Positions 1 to 6,964 of a stretch of DNA of 21,680 bases are shown here, piece after piece. The stretch spans positions 1-21,680 of the forward strand of contig CAZXPG010000033.1 in NCBI GenBank assembly GCA_964643145.1. Direction: 5' to 3'. Both the position numbers and the translations under genes were made by a program. The notes beneath the pieces are model-generated. The model was not told the origin of the DNA, searched no databases, and worked only from the letters and a program-made list of their open reading frames with translations. Within the stretch, counting starts at the first letter, position 1. Each line of letters begins with the position of its first letter. The DNA is from CAZXPG01 sp964643145. GTDB taxonomy: Bacteria; Pseudomonadota; Alphaproteobacteria; Rickettsiales; Arcanibacteraceae.

Positions 1-28
1 TTCAAGCCGCCTTGAATCATTATTTTTC
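1..28 (+). terminator. Possible terminator of an upstream gene, cut by the window edge
   Basis: TTCAAG (1-6) and CTTGAA (11-16) can form a six-pair stem around CCGC, and a T-rich stretch follows (17-29). The stem may continue to the left of the window. No gene end is visible here, so this is only a weak candidate. Confidence 0.3.
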
Positions 29-38
29 AAATAGTTGA

Positions 39-83
39 CAGTTTTGGATAAGCACGGCTTTCCAAAACTGAAAACTGAGGTTA
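39..83. repeat. Palindromic repeat, copy 1 (imperfect), upstream of the pirin gene
   Basis: CAGTTTTGGA (39-48) is mirrored by TCCAAAACTG (61-70) around TAAGCACGGCTT. Compared with the perfect copy at 11492-11536, the right arm has lost one A (GCTT-TCC). The flanking AGGTTA is not directly attached; it follows in a second, partial right arm AAAACTGAGGTTA (71-83). The element therefore looks like a rearranged or decayed copy. It ends 86 bp before the pirin start codon. A TTGACA at 35-40 abuts its left edge, but I see no well-placed -10 partner. Confidence 0.8.
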
Positions 84-169
84 AGATAACACTAGAAAGT
101 TAATGGGTTTATTAGTACCATATCCTAATTCTAAGGCTTGGCAATATTTTTACGCAGGAGTAAGGGATA

Positions 170-898
170 ATGCAGCTACAGCACGCTACAGACAGGAACG
201 TCACTATTTACCCACGGGAAACGCTAGGTCATGCCAATCATGGCTGGCTGGATACGCTGTATCATTTCAGTTTTGCTTCCTATTTGAACCCTAAGCGGGT
301 GCGGTTTGGGGTGCTTCGTGTGATTAATGATGACCGTATTGCTGCCGGGCAAGGGTTTGCACCGCATCCGCATGAAGATATGGAGATTATCACCTATGTC
401 CGGCAAGGCGCGATCACCCATGAGGACAGTATGGGCAATAAAGGCCGTACGGAAGCGGGTGATGTGCAGGTGATGAGTGCCGGAACGGGGGTCTATCATT
501 CGGAATATAACTTCGAGCCTGAAGATACAGTGCTTTACCAGATATGGATTTTCCCTGATACCAAGCGCGTTCCTCCACGCTGGGAGGCAATGCGTTTCAA
601 TAAAGAACCCGTCACCAGCCAATTACGTTTGCTCGTATCAGGCCGCAAAGAAGATGCAGGGAAAGGGGCACTGTTTATCCATCAGGATGCAGCTATTTAT
701 GGTGGCAGAATATTGGCAGGAACAGTGTTATCACATGATATTAAGTATCAGGCCTATATTCTTGTTTCAGAAGGGGAAATAGAAGTTGAAGGCATGCGAA
801 TGAAGAAGGGGGATGGTGCAGAGATACGGGGTGTTTCTGCGGTTTCCCTGCGTGCGCTCACCGAGGCGGAAGTACTCTTCATTGATGTGCCGGCATAG
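170..898 (+). CDS. Pirin family protein (YhhW-like bicupin)
   Basis: A 242-residue two-cupin protein of the pirin family, close to the usual length. Family members bind a metal (Fe2+ or similar) in the N-terminal cupin; some have quercetin 2,3-dioxygenase activity and others act as transcription cofactors, so the substrate cannot be read from sequence. The expected metal ligands are visible: His66 and His68 in PHPHED, and His110 and Glu112 in GVYHSEYN. The pirin signature runs through 64-115. There is no signal peptide, so the protein should be cytosolic. The start is supported by AGGAG at 156-160, nine bases before the ATG. The gene is convergent with the ABC exporter; only 11 bases separate the two stop codons. 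A palindromic repeat lies upstream at 39-83. Confidence 0.93.
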   Translation: MQLQHATDRNVTIYPRETLGHANHGWLDTLYHFSFASYLNPKRVRFGVLRVINDDRIAAGQGFAPHPHEDMEIITYVRQGAITHEDSMGNKGRTEAGDVQVMSAGTGVYHSEYNFEPEDTVLYQIWIFPDTKRVPPRWEAMRFNKEPVTSQLRLLVSGRKEDAGKGALFIHQDAAIYGGRILAGTVLSHDIKYQAYILVSEGEIEVEGMRMKKGDGAEIRGVSAVSLRALTEAEVLFIDVPA

Positions 899-928
899 AG
901 AAGGGGAGGCTATCCCTCCTCCTTCTCT
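897..928. terminator. Bidirectional hairpin across the pirin and ABC exporter stop codons
   Basis: AGAGAAGG GGAGG (897-909) pairs with CCTCC-T-CCTTCTCT (915-928). This gives a 13-pair stem with one bulged T and loop CTATC. It begins in the pirin TAG (896-898), and its loop holds the start of the exporter stop codon (910-912, read on the minus strand). No T-run follows on either side, so if it terminates transcription it is not a textbook intrinsic terminator. Confidence 0.5.
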
Positions 929-2685
929 GGCAAGAATCCTCCTGCCTGGCAGCGCCACATATGGGCGTAGTGGCCGTTTGCGGTGAGCAGTTCGGCATGG
1001 CTGCCATCTTCAATAATCTGGCCTTTATTGAACACCAGAATTCTATCCATCGCCGCGAGGGTGGAAAGCCTGTGGGCAATCACAATAGTGGTGGCCTGCT
1101 GCATCAAGCCTTCCAGGCTTTCTTGAATCTGTTGCTCTGTAACAGAATCAAGGGCTGAGGTTGCTTCATCGAGAATCAGGATTTTGGCATTTTTCAGAAT
1201 AGCCCGTGCAATGGCAATACGCTGCCGCTGCCCGCCGGAAAGCTTAATGCCACGTTCCCCTACTAGCGTGTTATAGCCTTCACTCAGTTCAGAAATAAAG
1301 GCGTGGCAATGGGCTTTTTTGGCCGCTTCTATCACCTCTTCATCGCTGGCATCCAGTCGGCCATAGCGGATATTCTCCATTAAGCTGCGGTGGAACAGGG
1401 TAGTATCCTGCGGAATCATGGAAATCTGTTCGCGTAACGAATCCTGCGTGACGCCAGCAATATCCTGCCCATCAATAGTAATGCGACCAGCGGCCACATC
1501 GAAGAAGCGTAGTATCAGGTTGACAAAGGTAGTCTTGCCACTGCCCGAAAACCCTACCAGCCCGACCTTGCTGCCCGCTGCAATAACGACGTCTTTGTTG
1601 TGGAAGAGGTTGTTGTTGCGTACATAGTTAAAGCTTACCTGCTCAAAAGCAATCCGTCCTTCTGTTACCTGAAGCGCAGTTGCATCGGGTGCATCATTCA
1701 GCGTATGTGGCACAGAGATAATGGCAAGCGCCTGTTTTGCAACCCCAATTTCGCGGAACAAATCAGCCAGTGCATGGCCCATGAACCACATCTGGTACAC
1801 CACTCCCAAAGCAGATGTAAGAATAAATACCATCGTACCAATCGTTACATTGCCCTGTTGCCAATCATGAATCAGCACGAAGAAGAACCCAGCCACCATA
1901 AAGGTAACGGGGATATCCATCCATAGCCTGAGCCAATTCATCGCCAGGATAAGGCGTTTATTGCTCTTGCGCTCCTTCTCTTGCCTAGTGCCAATATAAC
2001 CAATTTCATAGCGGTTGCGGGCGAAAAGCTTCACCGAGGTGATATTGCTCAGCGTATCAACAATAGCGCCGCTTAACGCACTTTTATCTTCCGCATTTTC
2101 GGCAGAAGCATGATAAGTATTGCGGGCAAACCAGACGCAGAGAGCAGTATGCACAATAATCCAGGTGGCAAGAATGGCACTGTAGCGCAAATTAATAGTG
2201 GCCATCATAATAAGTGCCGCCAGCGAGATGGAAGTAGCGGCAATGATATTCCAGCAGATAATCATCCGCATGGAATCAAGTGCGCGTGGTAGATCATTCA
2301 CCTTATTGGCCAGGCTGCCGGAAAGCTGATTGCTGAAATAGTGGTGTGAGTGAAGCGTGAGATATTCCATGACGGAAAGGCGAATATCTGCTTGGTATTT
2401 CGGGATAATAGTGCCCTGCCACCAGTTCTGGAAACGTAATACCACCACCATCACCAGCCAGCAACCGCCATAGAGCCATAAGGCTGGCGCGATCATATCC
2501 CATATGCCCGCCCGGTTACCGTTAAAGCGGGTGAGTGCATCAATAATCATCTTGAGCGCATAGGGCATGACGTTCATTTCCAGCACCAATGTGACCGGAG
2601 CCAGGAAGAACAGCGCATAAGACCAGGGATATTTGCGGATAAAATGCCAGAAGAACGCAGGCAACGTGCGGGGAAGTGTGTACAT
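910..2685 (-). CDS. ABC transporter, fused permease and ATPase (exporter type)
   Basis: A 591-residue half-transporter that would work as a dimer in the inner membrane. The N-terminal part (about 1-320) carries an ABC-exporter membrane domain with hydrophobic segments near 22-45, 65-85, 145-190 and 258-300. The nucleotide-binding domain follows from about 345. Its Walker A is GFSGSGKT (378-385), the signature LSGGQ (482-486), Walker B ILILDE (502-507) and the switch His538 in IAHRLS. This is the MsbA/lipid-multidrug exporter architecture; the cargo cannot be told. No dedicated partner gene is adjacent. It diverges from rdgB and converges on the pirin gene. The start is preceded by a purine-rich TAAGAG rather than a strong Shine-Dalgarno sequence. 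Confidence 0.93.
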   Translation of the reverse strand: MYTLPRTLPAFFWHFIRKYPWSYALFFLAPVTLVLEMNVMPYALKMIIDALTRFNGNRAGIWDMIAPALWLYGGCWLVMVVVLRFQNWWQGTIIPKYQADIRLSVMEYLTLHSHHYFSNQLSGSLANKVNDLPRALDSMRMIICWNIIAATSISLAALIMMATINLRYSAILATWIIVHTALCVWFARNTYHASAENAEDKSALSGAIVDTLSNITSVKLFARNRYEIGYIGTRQEKERKSNKRLILAMNWLRLWMDIPVTFMVAGFFFVLIHDWQQGNVTIGTMVFILTSALGVVYQMWFMGHALADLFREIGVAKQALAIISVPHTLNDAPDATALQVTEGRIAFEQVSFNYVRNNNLFHNKDVVIAAGSKVGLVGFSGSGKTTFVNLILRFFDVAAGRITIDGQDIAGVTQDSLREQISMIPQDTTLFHRSLMENIRYGRLDASDEEVIEAAKKAHCHAFISELSEGYNTLVGERGIKLSGGQRQRIAIARAILKNAKILILDEATSALDSVTEQQIQESLEGLMQQATTIVIAHRLSTLAAMDRILVFNKGQIIEDGSHAELLTANGHYAHMWRCQAGGFLPEKEEG

Positions 2686-2771
2686 CTCTTAGAACCTTGT
2701 ATTAATCAAGGGCATCATAACAAGATAAGTCGCGTTTTAACAGCAATTTATAGGGTTCTCCTAAAGCGGGC

Positions 2772-2799
2772 TTGCATTATTATCAAGGATTGCTACACT
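2772..2799 (+). promoter_or_regulatory. Predicted sigma-70 promoter for rdgB-hemW
   Basis: TTGCAT (2772-2777), 16 bases, TACACT (2794-2799). Transcription would start near 2806, about 35 bases before the chosen rdgB start. This excludes the longer reading frame opening at 2772, whose start codon would lie upstream of the transcript. Confidence 0.5.
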
Positions 2800-2840
2800 C
2801 AGCCGGAAATATTATCCGTTCATTACAGGCCGTTTATCCT

Positions 2841-3443
2841 ATGTTCCGCATTTTTACCGACACCACGCTTCTTATTGCCAGCCATAACCAGGGCAAAGTG
2901 AAGGAACTGGCCAGTATGTTTGCTCCCTATCGTGTGAGCTTGGTGAGTGCGGCAGAGCTGGGGATAGCGGAGCCAGAAGAAACCGGAACGACCTTCCAGG
3001 AAAATGCCATACTTAAAGCAAGCTATTACAGCAAAGCCGCCTCCATGCCTGCGCTTGCCGATGATTCGGGGTTGGCGGTAGAAGCACTGGGTGGCCAGCC
3101 TGGGGTATATTCCGCACGTTGGGCAGAGGAGCATAAGGATTTTGGCGTGGCAATGAACAAAATAGAGCAGATGCTTGCTGGCCATAGCAACAACAAGGCT
3201 GCTTTTGTGTGTGCCCTCTCCCTCTATTGGCCCGATGGCTATCATATTGAGGTGGAAGGAGAAATGCAAGGAATCCTGGCTTTCCCCGCCCGTGGCGAGA
3301 AAGGCTTTGGTTACGACCCTATCTTTATCCCGGCAGGCCACACGCGCACCTGCGCTGAAATGTTACCTGAAGAAAAAAACGCCATCAGCCACCGCGCTAA
3401 GGCATTTAATGCATTGATAGCGCGGTGTTTTACGCATGACTAA
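2841..3443 (+). CDS. rdgB: RdgB/HAM1 non-canonical purine NTP pyrophosphatase
   Basis: A 200-residue enzyme of the ITPase/HAM1 family, which hydrolyses dITP, ITP and XTP to the monophosphates and keeps deaminated purines out of DNA and RNA. Family motifs are intact: SHNQGK (14-19), TFQENA (51-56), ADDSGL (73-78), GFGYDP (155-160) and ISHR (182-185). The frame is open from 2772, but the family normally begins just before the first strand (here FRIFTDTTLLIASHN). I therefore chose the ATG at 2841 over the 23-residue-longer form. The last eight bases overlap the hemW start, so the two are translationally coupled; rdgB-hemW is a common alphaproteobacterial pair. Confidence 0.93.
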   Translation: MFRIFTDTTLLIASHNQGKVKELASMFAPYRVSLVSAAELGIAEPEETGTTFQENAILKASYYSKAASMPALADDSGLAVEALGGQPGVYSARWAEEHKDFGVAMNKIEQMLAGHSNNKAAFVCALSLYWPDGYHIEVEGEMQGILAFPARGEKGFGYDPIFIPAGHTRTCAEMLPEEKNAISHRAKAFNALIARCFTHD

Positions 3444-4590
3444 CCCCTCTCTTGCGCTTTATATCCACTGGCCGTTTTGTAAGTCGAAATGCCCCTATTG
3501 CGATTTTAACAGCCATGTGCGCGAGCAGGTGGATTATGCAGCATGGGAGCGGGCTTACCGGCGCGAGCTTGCCCATTTTGCGCCGTATCTGGCTGGGAAG
3601 AGGGTGGGATCGGTGTTTTTTGGCGGTGGTACGCCTTCACTAATGCCGCCTGCAATTGTCGCTGCTATTTTAGATACGCTTACAGCTTATGCCGATATTG
3701 CACCAGGGTTGGAGGTGACGCTAGAGGCCAACCCCACTTCGGTTGAGGCGGAAAAATTTCGGCAGTTCCGCGCAGCGGGCATCAACCGTGTGTCGCTGGG
3801 GGTGCAGTCGCTCGTGGCGGAAGATCTGGCATTTTTGGGGCGTGAACATAGTGCGGGTGAAGCCATGCGTGCCATCCATTTGGCGCAAGATACCTTCCCC
3901 CGTTATTCCTTTGATCTGATCTATGCCAGGCCAGGGCAGACGCTTGCCGCCTGGGAAAAAGAACTCAATCAGGCGCTGAAACTGGTGGATAAGCATTTAT
4001 CGCTCTACCAGCTAACCATTGAGAAAGGTACAGCATTTTATGGCCAGCATAAGGCAGGCAGTTTCCAGATACCAGAAGAAGAACTGGCGGCAGAATTTTT
4101 TGAACTAACAGAAACCATAATGGAAGCGGCAGGGTTGCCAGCCTATGAAATTTCCAACCATGCGGTGCCAGGGGAGGAATGCCGCCATAATCTGGCCTAT
4201 TGGCGTTATGATGATTATCTGGGCATTGGGCCAGGTGCGCATAGCCGCCTGACGCTGGCAGGCAAGAAAACAGCATTGATGATGTTACACCAGCCGGAAG
4301 GCTGGCAAAAAGCAGTGGAAACACAGGGACATGGGCTACAGCAGCAAGAGGCCTTAACGCCTGATGAGCACAAAGAAGAAATGCTGCTGATGGGGTTGCG
4401 CCTTAAAGATGGCATCCCGCGCTCCCAATTTGACAGGCAGCTTGGAAAGCAGCCTGAACAGCTTTTTGCTGCGGCAATACTCAAACTGTTACAGGAAGAA
4501 GGGTTGATAGGGCTTGACAATCACCGGCTTTATGCTACCCGTAAAGGCATGAAGCTGTTAAATAGCGTAGTGCGGGAGATAATAGGATAA
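3436..4590 (+). CDS. hemW: HemW, radical SAM heme chaperone
   Basis: A 384-residue radical SAM protein. The cluster motif CKSKCPYC gives Cys15, Cys19 and Cys22, followed by DFNSH as in HemW. The SAM-binding GGGTPS follows near 65, and the C-terminal family block YLGIGPGAHSR is present. HemW was long annotated as an oxygen-independent coproporphyrinogen oxidase but is now regarded as a heme-binding protein that delivers heme to membrane cytochromes. It lacks the extra N-terminal region of true HemN. It starts inside rdgB (eight-base overlap), so it is probably translated from the same mRNA. The small membrane-protein gene follows 43 bases later. Confidence 0.93.
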   Translation: MTNPSLALYIHWPFCKSKCPYCDFNSHVREQVDYAAWERAYRRELAHFAPYLAGKRVGSVFFGGGTPSLMPPAIVAAILDTLTAYADIAPGLEVTLEANPTSVEAEKFRQFRAAGINRVSLGVQSLVAEDLAFLGREHSAGEAMRAIHLAQDTFPRYSFDLIYARPGQTLAAWEKELNQALKLVDKHLSLYQLTIEKGTAFYGQHKAGSFQIPEEELAAEFFELTETIMEAAGLPAYEISNHAVPGEECRHNLAYWRYDDYLGIGPGAHSRLTLAGKKTALMMLHQPEGWQKAVETQGHGLQQQEALTPDEHKEEMLLMGLRLKDGIPRSQFDRQLGKQPEQLFAAAILKLLQEEGLIGLDNHRLYATRKGMKLLNSVVREIIG

Positions 4591-4597
4591 TCTCTTT

Positions 4598-4632
4598 CAT
4601 CTAATATCCAACATCTAATATCCAACATCCAA
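4598..4632 (+). repeat. Short tandem repeat before the YqaA-like gene
   Basis: The 14-base unit CATCTAATATCCAA occurs at 4598-4611 and 4612-4625, and a shortened third unit CATCCAA (4626-4632) leads directly into the ATG at 4634. It fills most of the gap between hemW and the next gene and leaves no recognisable Shine-Dalgarno sequence. Confidence 0.85.
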
Positions 4633-4633
4633 C

Positions 4634-5062
4634 ATGCCCCCAACCGAAGCCTATAGTTTTTTATTTTCCGATAGTTTTATGGCGGCACTGGTGGTGCCAG
4701 AGCGTAGTGAACTGGTGTTTGGCACTATGCAGAGTTTTGGTGGTTATAATATGATGTTGGCTATAATATTGGCAGCACTTGGCAGTACGCTGGGATTTCT
4801 TGTCAATTATGGCCTTGGGCGGTTGGTGCTGTTATGTGAAAAACACGAAGTGCTGCCAAAACGTTCACACCATTTGGATGATGCAGCCACCTCCTTCCGT
4901 CGCTATGGTATCTGGATGCTCCCCTTCGCCTGTATCCCTGTATTTGGTACTGCTGCCACCATTGCCGCTGGCCTCTCTCGTGTTCAATTGATGGTATTTC
5001 TACCCTTACTGCTACTAGGAAGAATAGGCTGGTATGGAGCACTAATCCTCTTCTGGCAATGA
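4634..5062 (+). CDS. Small DedA/YqaA-like inner-membrane protein
   Basis: A 142-residue hydrophobic protein with probable membrane segments near 38-68, 92-114 and 117-140. The opening pattern FSDSFMAALVVPERSE and the later F-x-R-Y-G...PF...P-x-FGTAATIAAG resemble the YqaA branch of the DedA/SNARE-associated family, which has been linked to membrane lipid handling; the exact role is unknown. The start at 4634 keeps the family N-terminus; an internal Met16 would remove part of it. No ribosome-binding site is seen, because a tandem repeat occupies the upstream bases. Its last 21 bases overlap the end of the convergent ArsR gene. Confidence 0.75.
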   Translation: MPPTEAYSFLFSDSFMAALVVPERSELVFGTMQSFGGYNMMLAIILAALGSTLGFLVNYGLGRLVLLCEKHEVLPKRSHHLDDAATSFRRYGIWMLPFACIPVFGTAATIAAGLSRVQLMVFLPLLLLGRIGWYGALILFWQ

Positions 5063-5371
5063 AAGCAGCTCTTCTACTGTTGGCATTTTAGGCTTGGCAA
5101 TATTCTCGGTTAAGAAAGCAGCCAGTTTTTTTACCTTGCGTACATTAACGGTATAGAAAATCATCCGCCCCACACGATGCGAAGTAATAAGCCCCGCATT
5201 ACTTAATTGCGAAAGATGGAATGATAAGGTGGCCGATGGAATATGCAGCTCTTCCGCAATCACGCCCGCCGATAACCCCTCTTCTCCACTTGCGCACAGT
5301 AATTGAAACACCATTAACCGTGATTCTTGGGCAAGTGCTGATAATGCTACTAATGCTTTATTTATTTTCAT
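5042..5371 (-). CDS. ArsR-type winged-helix transcriptional regulator
   Basis: A 109-residue protein with the SmtB/ArsR fold. It opens with a helical ALSALAQESRLMVFQLL segment, followed by a helix-turn-helix across 33-60 (VIAEELHIPSATLSFHLSQL) and a wing with GRMIFYTV (68-75). Members bind a promoter as dimers and are released by a ligand or metal. Only one cysteine (Cys26) is present and the usual metal-binding pair is absent, so metal sensing is unlikely. It is divergent from the PstS-like gene across a 194-bp gap and overlaps the YqaA-like gene by 21 bases at its 3' end. No Shine-Dalgarno sequence precedes the ATG. Its target is not known; itself or the PstS-like gene are the local candidates. 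Confidence 0.88.
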   Translation of the reverse strand: MKINKALVALSALAQESRLMVFQLLCASGEEGLSAGVIAEELHIPSATLSFHLSQLSNAGLITSHRVGRMIFYTVNVRKVKKLAAFLTENIAKPKMPTVEELLSLPEED

Positions 5372-5404
5372 ATTTCGATATATACAGAATAATTAGATCA
5401 ATTA

Positions 5405-5433
5405 TTGACAATACTATGTAATCCCTCTATTAC
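5405..5433 (+). promoter_or_regulatory. Predicted sigma-70 promoter of the PstS-like gene
   Basis: A consensus TTGACA (5405-5410), 17 bases, TATTAC (5428-5433). The start of transcription would fall near 5440, giving a leader of about 125 nt that includes the degenerate palindrome at 5504-5546. I found no recognisable Pho box. Confidence 0.6.
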
Positions 5434-5503
5434 ACTAGCAGGCAACTAACGCTTACTGAGACTAGTACACTATCTTTTACAGACGGACAACCATTTATAT
5501 CTT

Positions 5504-5546
5504 TACCTCAGTATGGATAGGTCACGCTTATAAAAAATTGAGGTTA
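5504..5546. repeat. Palindromic repeat, copy 2 (degenerate), upstream of the PstS-like gene
   Basis: TTACCTCAGTATGGATAGG (5504-5521, with T-A-T in place of T-T-T) and GCTTAT....AAATTGAGGTTA (5526-5546) align base for base with the perfect palindrome at 11492-11536, with several substitutions mainly in the inner stem. The terminal TGAGGTTA half is intact (5539-5546) and continues TCTTTAG. It ends 19 bases before the start codon and just before the Shine-Dalgarno AGGGAG. Confidence 0.7.
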
Positions 5547-5565
5547 TCTTTAGGGAGTATATACT

Positions 5566-6579
5566 ATGTTAACAAAACTTGCCCTAGGAAGTGCGCTGAT
5601 AATGGCACTTTCTGCCCATGCTTGTTATGCACGCGATGAAATACGTGCTGTTGGTTCCTCCACAGTCTATCCTTTTATCACGATCGCTGCTGAAGAATTT
5701 GGCCATAACACCGCATTTAAGACGCCTATTATTGAATCTACCGGTACTGGTGGCGGGTTTAAGCTGTTTTGTGCAGGTAATGGTGAAGACACCCCTGATT
5801 TAGCTGATGCTTCTCGTGCTATTAAAGACAGTGAGAAAGCCTTATGTGCAAAAAATAATGTAGGAGATATTACTGAGATTAAGATTGGCTATGATGGTAT
5901 TGTGCTAGCACATTCTACCAAAGTAAGTGAATATAAGCTCTCTCGAAAAGAGATCTTCCTGGCCTTGGCGCGTCAGGTGCCACAGAATGGTAAGCTGGTG
6001 GATAATTTTTATACAAACTGGAAAGAAATTAACCCCGCATTACCTGATGCAGCCATTGAGGTTTACGGCCCTCCTCCCACCTCTGGCACGCGTGATGCCT
6101 TTGTAGAACTGGTCATGAATAAAGGCTGCGATGCCTTGCCGGAATTCGTGGCTGTATATCCCGATGAAGCTGCCCGTCATAAACACTGTGGCGCATTACG
6201 TGAAGACGGTAAATTCATCGAAGCGGGCGAAAATGATAATCTGATTGTGCAGAAATTAATTAAGAATCCGGTTGCTCTCGGTATTTTTGGCTATAGCTAC
6301 CTGGAAGAAAACAGCGATTCGGTTACTGGTGCTATTATTGAAGGGATCGAGCCTAATGCTGAAAATATCCGCGAAAGTAAATATTCCGTATCTCGACCAT
6401 TATTTGTCTATGTTAAAAACGCCCATGTTGGTAAAATACCTGGCGTTAAGGAATTTATTACCGAACTCACCAGCGATGCCGCATTGAATGACACTGGTTA
6501 CCTGGCCGCTAAAGGCCTCATCCCGCTGCATGAAGATGAAAAGAAAGCAGTGCAGGCAAAAGCAGCGGCATTGCCGTAG
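5566..6579 (+). CDS. PstS-like phosphate-binding protein (orphan)
   Basis: A 337-residue periplasmic solute-binding protein of the phosphate (PstS) family. A signal peptide with a hydrophobic core (about 5-18) and a plausible cleavage after Ala22 (CYA/RD) points to export. Ligand-pocket motifs are present: VGSSTVYPF (29-37), ESTGTGGGF, DASRAI, GYDGI and GPPPTSGTRDAF. PstS normally feeds PstCAB, but no transporter subunits or phoU are adjacent; the gene stands alone between its own promoter and a strong terminator. It could serve a transporter encoded elsewhere, or act as a phosphate sensor or surface protein. The Shine-Dalgarno AGGGAG lies about eight bases before the ATG. Confidence 0.9.
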   Translation: MLTKLALGSALIMALSAHACYARDEIRAVGSSTVYPFITIAAEEFGHNTAFKTPIIESTGTGGGFKLFCAGNGEDTPDLADASRAIKDSEKALCAKNNVGDITEIKIGYDGIVLAHSTKVSEYKLSRKEIFLALARQVPQNGKLVDNFYTNWKEINPALPDAAIEVYGPPPTSGTRDAFVELVMNKGCDALPEFVAVYPDEAARHKHCGALREDGKFIEAGENDNLIVQKLIKNPVALGIFGYSYLEENSDSVTGAIIEGIEPNAENIRESKYSVSRPLFVYVKNAHVGKIPGVKEFITELTSDAALNDTGYLAAKGLIPLHEDEKKAVQAKAAALP

Positions 6580-6609
6580 TTCTTGTATCTTTTGACCACA
6601 TTGTTGGAT

Positions 6610-6647
6610 AAAAAAGCTGTTCCATTTACAGGCGGAGCAGCTTTTTT
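6610..6647 (+). terminator. Intrinsic terminator of the PstS-like gene
   Basis: AAAAAAGCTGTTCC (6610-6623) pairs with GGAGCAGCTTTTTT (6634-6647), with one G-U pair and a ten-base loop, and ends in a T-run. It lies 30 bases behind the stop codon. Confidence 0.9.
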
Positions 6648-6694
6648 ATTTCTGGCAAGATTTTTAGCGCATAAAGAACAAAAAAAAATTATTT

Positions 6695-6723
6695 TTGATA
6701 GGGAAATTCTTTCATAATATTAA
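6695..6723 (+). promoter_or_regulatory. Predicted sigma-70 promoter of the decarboxylase leader
   Basis: TTGATA (6695-6700), 17 bases, TATTAA (6718-6723), in a very AT-rich stretch. Transcription would start near 6730, leaving a leader of about 235 nt before the decarboxylase start at 6965. Confidence 0.45.
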
Positions 6724-6753
6724 TTTTTATGATATTTACAGAAAGGTGTTAGC

Positions 6754-6807
6754 ATGCGTGTTTTCTTGTCGCAAATGATGCGGCTTGATATATCATTACA
6801 ACAATGA
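6754..6807 (+). CDS. Candidate leader peptide A of the decarboxylase (17 aa)
   Basis: A 17-codon frame, MRVFLSQMMRLDISLQQ, with the Shine-Dalgarno-like AAAGGTG about six bases before the ATG. Its codons 10-15 lie inside the left arm of the inverted repeat at 6783-6833, so a ribosome translating or stalling here would open that stem. This arrangement is typical of attenuator leader peptides. The peptide does not resemble the enterobacterial SpeFL. Too short for coding statistics; real translation is unproven. Confidence 0.4.
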   Translation: MRVFLSQMMRLDISLQQ

Positions 6808-6833
6808 TAGCACTAACCAAATGATATATAAGC
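6783..6833 (+). promoter_or_regulatory. Inverted repeat in the decarboxylase leader
   Basis: GCTTGATATATCATT (6783-6797) pairs with AATGATATATAAGC (6820-6833) with one unpaired G. The stem is AT-rich, and the loop of 22 bases contains the stop of leader ORF A (6805-6807). It sits between leader ORF A and the ribosome-binding site of leader ORF B, which fits a switch controlled by ribosome position. Confidence 0.5.
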
Positions 6834-6864
6834 AAAATATTAAACAACAATCAGGGGTTTTATA

Positions 6865-6954
6865 ATGCTGAGTACCATAACTGTTACGAGTGCCGATATA
6901 CGGTGCTACGAGCTTTTCCTTAACGAATTAATTAACACTCTTACTTTCACCTAG
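6865..6954 (+). CDS. Candidate leader peptide B of the decarboxylase (29 aa)
   Basis: A 29-codon frame beginning MLSTITVTSADIR and ending NTLTFT, rich in Thr (six) and Leu. It has a clear Shine-Dalgarno sequence (AGGGG, 6853-6857). Its TAG (6952-6954) overlaps AGGGG (6953-6957), the ribosome-binding site of the decarboxylase, so ribosomes finishing here would sit on the next start region. The contexts of the two starts are near copies: CAGGGGTTT before this ATG and TAGGGGTTT before the decarboxylase ATG, exactly 100 bases apart. This suggests translational coupling. No homology is recognised. Confidence 0.5.
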   Translation: MLSTITVTSADIRCYELFLNELINTLTFT

Positions 6955-6964
6955 GGGTTTCTAC

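Noticed and set aside
103..294. 63-codon frame before and into the pirin gene
   Set aside because: It overlaps the pirin gene in another frame and lacks a ribosome-binding site; the pirin start has a good one.
2772..2840. Longer RdgB start
   Set aside because: The family N-terminus fits the ATG at 2841, and the region contains a good promoter that would start transcription downstream of 2772.
5434..5565. Pho box upstream of the PstS-like gene
   Set aside because: No pair of CTGTCAT-like direct repeats with proper spacing was found.
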